From Fimbriiglobus sp. (GTDB taxonomy: Bacteria; Planctomycetota; Planctomycetia; Gemmatales; Gemmataceae): a stretch of 8,684 nucleotides of DNA. The DNA is taken from NCBI GenBank assembly GCA_025352585.1, contig JANXTD010000007.1, positions 1 to 8,684 on the forward strand. The letters are read 5' to 3'. Each line of letters starts with the position of its first letter. Positions within the stretch are counted from its first letter, which is position 1. A program made the translations under genes and the position numbers. Shown one piece after another: positions 6,086 through 8,684 of this stretch. A model generated the notes under the pieces. It had not been told where the DNA came from and ran no database searches. It was given only the letters and a program-made list of their open reading frames with translations.

Positions 6086-7923
6086 CTCGCCAGGCCCTCA
6101 GCCCTCGGGCCGATGTCGCGGGCGACCCGCGAGGTGCCGACGACGGCCCCGGCCTCGTCGCGCACGCACGACACGGTGAGCGAGACCGGGACCGCGGTGC
6201 CGTCCCGGTGCAGGCGGGTCGTCTCGAAGTGCTCGACCCGCCCGCCGCACCTCAGTCGCTCCAGGGTCTCCGACTCCTGCGCCTCGTGGCCGGGGGGGAA
6301 CAGCCGCGACAGGGGCTGGCCGACGATCTCGTCCGCGCGGTAGCCGTACAGCCGCTCCGCGCCGGGGTTCCAACTCACGACGGTGCCGTCGAGCGCGGCG
6401 CTGTAGATGGCCAGGTCGGCGGAGTTGACGACGGCCGCCAGGTGGAACCGCGCCAGCTCGGCGCGGCGGTGGGCCTCCTCCTGGGTCACCCGGCTCGTGA
6501 CATCGCGCGCGACGGCGTAGGTGGCCCGCTCCTCGGGCACGGCCTGGGCGCTCCACTCGAACCAGAGGTAGTGGCCGTCGGCGTGGCGGTAGCGGTTGAC
6601 GAACTGGACGCACGGCTCGCCGACGGAGAGTTGATCGCTCTGGCCGTCGGTCTTGCCGCGGTCGTCGGGGTGGACGAAGTCGAGGAACGGCCGCGAGGTC
6701 ATCTCCTCGTCGGTGTAGCCGAGCAGCCGCTGGAAGTTGCCGTTGACGCGGCGGAAGTAGCCGTCGGTCCCGGCGATGCAGAACAGGTCGAGCGACAGGT
6801 CGAAGAACTGCACGAGGTCGCGCTCGGCCCGCCGCCGGTCGCCCTGGAAGTGGGCCGTCATCACCTCGACGACGCCCGCGGCGTCGGCCGGCCGGTCGCG
6901 CGGGTCGGCCGAGAGGCACCACTTCGCCAGGACGACCGGGTCCAGCGGCGCGCGGCAGGCGTCGAGGCGGGCGACGGCCGCGGCGGTCTCGGCCGCGGCG
7001 GCCCGGCGGTACGTCTCCCGGCCGTCGGCCCCGGCGTAGGGCGGCTGGCCGGTGAGGATTTCGCACAGGATACTGCCCAGCCCGAACACGTCGGCCCGCT
7101 GGTCGATGCGGTCGGTCTCGCCGCGGGCCTGCTCCGGCGCGAGGTAGGCCGGCGTCCCGAATACCGTGCCGGCCAGGGTCGCGGCCGGGTCGCCCACCTC
7201 GGTCGGGGCGACGGGCGAGCACTCACCGTCGGCTTCCGGGCCGGCCTCGCCGATGACCTTGGCCAGCCCCCAGTCCATGACCTTGACCGTGCCGAACGCC
7301 CCGACCATGACGTTCGCCGGCTTGAGGTCGCGGTGGATGACCCCTTGGCTGTGGGCGTGGGCGACGGCCTGGCAGACTTGCAGGAAGATCGCCAGGAACT
7401 TCGGCAGGTCGGACGCCGCGTCCGCGCGGCCCTTGAGCAGCTGCGCGAGCGTCTGGCCGCGGACCAGGTTCATGACGAAGTACGGCCGGCCGTCGGGCGA
7501 CCAGCCGAACTCGTGGACCGCGACGACGCCGGGGTGCGACAGCCGGCCGGTGATGCGGGCCTCGTCCAGGAAGCGGCGGACGACCTCGGGCCGCCCGACG
7601 TGCTCGCGCAGCAAGATTTTCACCGCCGTATCGCGCTGGAGCTGGCGGTCCCACCCCGCGTGGACGGCCCCCATGCCGCCCCGGCCGATCTCCCCGCGGA
7701 TGACGTACCGCCCCGCCGGGTCGAGCGCGGCGGGCGGGTCGGCCACCGGCGGGGTCGCGTCGAAGTCGTCGGCCGGACCGCCGCGCTCGAGCGTCCGGGT
7801 CGCCCCGGCCCCCCACCACTCGGGCGAGCCGTCGAGTGCGGCCTGGCCCGCCGAAGCGAGGGTCATTTCCGGGTCCGGGGGTGGCTCAGGCTGAGGTTCA
7901 TTCGCCAATGGTTGCAACCTCAT
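6061..7923 (-). CDS. Soluble Ser/Thr protein kinase with two C-terminal PAS domains
   Basis: A 620-residue Hanks-type kinase-sensor fusion. After a Pro/Glu-rich N-terminus, the kinase domain starts near residue 73 with the glycine loop GEIGRGGMGAV (77-87). It has AVK (K102), HRDLKPAN (197-204, catalytic D199), DWG in place of DFG (217-219), GTPAYLAPE (256-264) and RAD (D278), so it should be active. PAS domain 1 spans about 368-480 (DLFCIAGTDGYFRRVNGNFQ; RHADGHYLWFEW) and PAS domain 2 about 493-605 (SWNPGAERLYGY; HRDGTAVPVSLTV). No membrane segment, histidine kinase or GGDEF domain is seen, so it is probably cytosolic and may sense a ligand, redox state or light through PAS. ATG 7923 was chosen because GGAG lies 9 nt upstream and a TATAGA box just before it; the frame can be extended to a TTG at 8118, but that region has lower GC and no ribosome binding site. 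The last residues, GGRQSPE, are encoded by a repeat arm. Confidence 0.9.
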   Translation of the reverse strand: MRLQPLANEPQPEPPPDPEMTLASAGQAALDGSPEWWGAGATRTLERGGPADDFDATPPVADPPAALDPAGRYVIRGEIGRGGMGAVHAGWDRQLQRDTAVKILLREHVGRPEVVRRFLDEARITGRLSHPGVVAVHEFGWSPDGRPYFVMNLVRGQTLAQLLKGRADAASDLPKFLAIFLQVCQAVAHAHSQGVIHRDLKPANVMVGAFGTVKVMDWGLAKVIGEAGPEADGECSPVAPTEVGDPAATLAGTVFGTPAYLAPEQARGETDRIDQRADVFGLGSILCEILTGQPPYAGADGRETYRRAAAAETAAAVARLDACRAPLDPVVLAKWCLSADPRDRPADAAGVVEVMTAHFQGDRRRAERDLVQFFDLSLDLFCIAGTDGYFRRVNGNFQRLLGYTDEEMTSRPFLDFVHPDDRGKTDGQSDQLSVGEPCVQFVNRYRHADGHYLWFEWSAQAVPEERATYAVARDVTSRVTQEEAHRRAELARFHLAAVVNSADLAIYSAALDGTVVSWNPGAERLYGYRADEIVGQPLSRLFPPGHEAQESETLERLRCGGRVEHFETTRLHRDGTAVPVSLTVSCVRDEAGAVVGTSRVARDIGPRAEGLASGGRQSPE

Positions 7924-7932
7924 GCGGTCCGG

Positions 7933-7950
7933 CTCCAGCGTCGATCTATA
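7933..7950 (-). promoter_or_regulatory. Putative -10 box and Shine-Dalgarno site of the kinase gene
   Basis: On the minus strand TATAGA (7945-7950; four to five matches to TATAAT depending on alignment) lies 21 nt before the ATG at 7923, and GGAG (7933-7936) lies 9 nt before it. Together they would give a short leader of about 14 nt with a usable ribosome binding site. No convincing -35 hexamer is found. This pair is the main reason for preferring ATG 7923 over the upstream TTG. Confidence 0.4.
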
Positions 7951-8183
7951 GAGAGATGGCGTCACCGGCACGGAATCTTTCGTAATCGGTTCGCCCAGGG
8001 TTGGCCGAGGAGCACGCAGCCGACCAACTCGTCTGTCAAAACAGCTCCATCCTAACAGCAACTGACTCGACCCGAAACGACTGTCGCCCTGAAATTTGCG
8101 GCCGGCGTTGATGGGCAAGGGGTTGCGCCGCGGGGGCCGTCGCCGGTCCGTCCGGGACTCTTGGGTTTGTGAGGCCGAGGGGC

Positions 8184-8212
8184 TGGACTTCGCGGCCGGC
8201 TCCCCTTATATC
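8184..8212 (+). promoter_or_regulatory. Candidate sigma70-type promoter of the DEAD-box gene
   Basis: TGGACT (8184-8189) and TATATC (8207-8212) are separated by 17 bp; each matches four of six consensus bases. Transcription would start near 8219 and give a leader of about 38 nt before the ATG at 8257. The leader is A/T-rich relative to the gene. This is the best -35/-10 pair seen in the window, but it is still only a motif match. Confidence 0.45.
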
Positions 8213-8256
8213 AACTGTTGAGGCTAATGCACACCCTGGCCAAGATTTGAGACATT

Positions 8257-8684
8257 ATGGAGTCCGAGGCTATTCCTCCCAACGCTGACCACGACGACGA
8301 CACCCTCGGCTTCCCCGCCGACGACGACGCGGACGCCCCGAGTGGGGACGAGAGTTCCGACACCGACGACGCGCCGGAAGCCCCCATCGCCGAGATGTCT
8401 CCCGCCGACGACGAGCCGCTGACGCTCTACGCCGACATGAAGCTCAACCGCCCGCTGATGGACGCCATCCGCCAGGCCGGCTACACCCACGCCACCCCCG
8501 TCCAGGCCGCCGTGATCCCCGTCGCGATGCGCGGCCAGGATGTCATCGGCCAGGCCCAGACCGGCACCGGCAAGACCGCCGCGTTCTTGCTGCCGTTCAT
8601 GAACCGCTGGCGGCCGCACAAGTTGAAAGGCCCGATCGCGGTCGTCATGTGCCCGACCCGCGAACTCGCCATGCAGGTCGCCGG
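8257..8684 (+). CDS. DEAD-box ATP-dependent RNA helicase, N-terminal part (cut by window end)
   Basis: The first 142 codons of a DEAD-box RNA helicase, a family that unwinds short RNA duplexes in ribosome assembly, mRNA decay and cold adaptation. Residues 1-54 form a strongly acidic extension with 20 Asp/Glu and no family resemblance. The helicase core begins near 56: the Q motif is GYTHATPVQ with an upstream aromatic residue, motif I is AQTGTGKT, and motif Ia is PTRELA near the window end. The DEAD box itself lies beyond the window. ATG 8257 is the first possible start, because an in-frame TGA sits at 8248-8250. The ribosome binding site is weak (GAG 5 nt upstream). An internal ATG at 8395 would remove most of the acidic tail and is an alternative start. 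Family assignment is secure; the subtype (RhlE- or CsdA-like) cannot be decided from this part. Confidence 0.93.
   Translation, partial: MESEAIPPNADHDDDTLGFPADDDADAPSGDESSDTDDAPEAPIAEMSPADDEPLTLYADMKLNRPLMDAIRQAGYTHATPVQAAVIPVAMRGQDVIGQAQTGTGKTAAFLLPFMNRWRPHKLKGPIAVVMCPTRELAMQVA

Larger units (their letters stand above)
7924..8256. other. Divergent intergenic region between kinase and DEAD-box genes
   Basis: About 330 bp between the kinase start (minus) and the DEAD-box start (plus). Base composition drops in G/C at 7945-8100 and 8200-8260 compared with the genes, as expected for promoter DNA. The kinase frame stays open to 8118 only through a TTG start, judged unlikely. A plus-strand promoter candidate is listed at 8184-8212. 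The 8079-8089 stretch GACTGTCGCCC resembles part of the inverted-repeat arm at 6071-6084 but is short. No tRNA, small gene or riboswitch was recognised. Confidence 0.5.

Noticed and set aside
2740..7923. SNF2 helicase plus kinase as a phage-defence pair
   Set aside because: The genes are convergent, separated by a repeat, and have no nuclease, methyltransferase or other defence partner; co-transcription is impossible.
8034..8039. Perfect TTGACA on the minus strand upstream of the kinase
   Set aside because: At 17-bp spacing the expected -10 position reads CGTGCT, so no promoter can be supported.
6208..8055. 615-codon plus-strand frame opposite the kinase gene
   Set aside because: Low-complexity Val/Gly/Arg/Asp text with no domain, fully antisense to a clear kinase-PAS gene.
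8079..8089. GACTGTCGCCC resembling the arm of the inverted repeat near 6071
   Set aside because: Only about 11 bases match with one gap, and there is no second arm nearby. This is within chance for GC-rich DNA.
7924..8118. 65-residue N-terminal extension of the kinase from a TTG at 8118
   Set aside because: No ribosome binding site before the TTG, lower GC than the gene, and no conserved sequence. ATG 7923 has GGAG and a TATAGA box in front.

Overview
This is a very GC-rich window with strong G/C preference at third codon positions. The sequence suggests a planctomycete of the Gemmata type. Reasons are a PrkC-like Ser/Thr kinase fused to PAS domains, a SWIM-type SNF2 helicase, a possible leaderless start with a TAGAAT box, and a palindromic repeat between convergent genes. 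The assignment is inferred from style and gene content, not from a marker gene.

Left part (1-2502, minus strand): a type VI secretion system (T6SS) tail module in the order tssB, tssC, hcp, read right to left. tssB and tssC are 3 nt apart and encode the two contractile sheath proteins. hcp encodes the inner tube protein and follows after about 150 nt containing a hairpin; the window edge cuts it. The rest of the T6SS cluster, if linked, lies to the left of the window.

Middle (2740-5988, plus strand): a complete 1082-residue SNF2-family ATPase with an N-terminal SWIM zinc-binding motif, transcribed divergently from the T6SS genes. It has a TAGAAT box 6 nt before its ATG and no Shine-Dalgarno sequence.

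Right part: a minus-strand Ser/Thr kinase with two C-terminal PAS domains (6061-7923) converges on the helicase gene. Between the two stops is a compact inverted-repeat element with 22-bp perfect arms, and its right arm encodes the last residues and stop codon of the kinase. A divergent intergenic region of about 330 bp follows. A DEAD-box RNA helicase gene then starts at 8257 (plus) and runs off the window end.

The clearest multi-gene unit is the T6SS sheath/tube operon. Nothing in the sequence ties the SNF2 protein, the kinase and the DEAD-box helicase into one pathway. They look like independent transcription units. No RNA genes, CRISPR arrays or insertion sequences were seen. The most unusual items are the inverted-repeat element that forms the kinase C-terminus, the kinase-PAS-PAS architecture, poly-C tracts at the tssB/tssC junction, and the probable leaderless start of the SNF2 gene.
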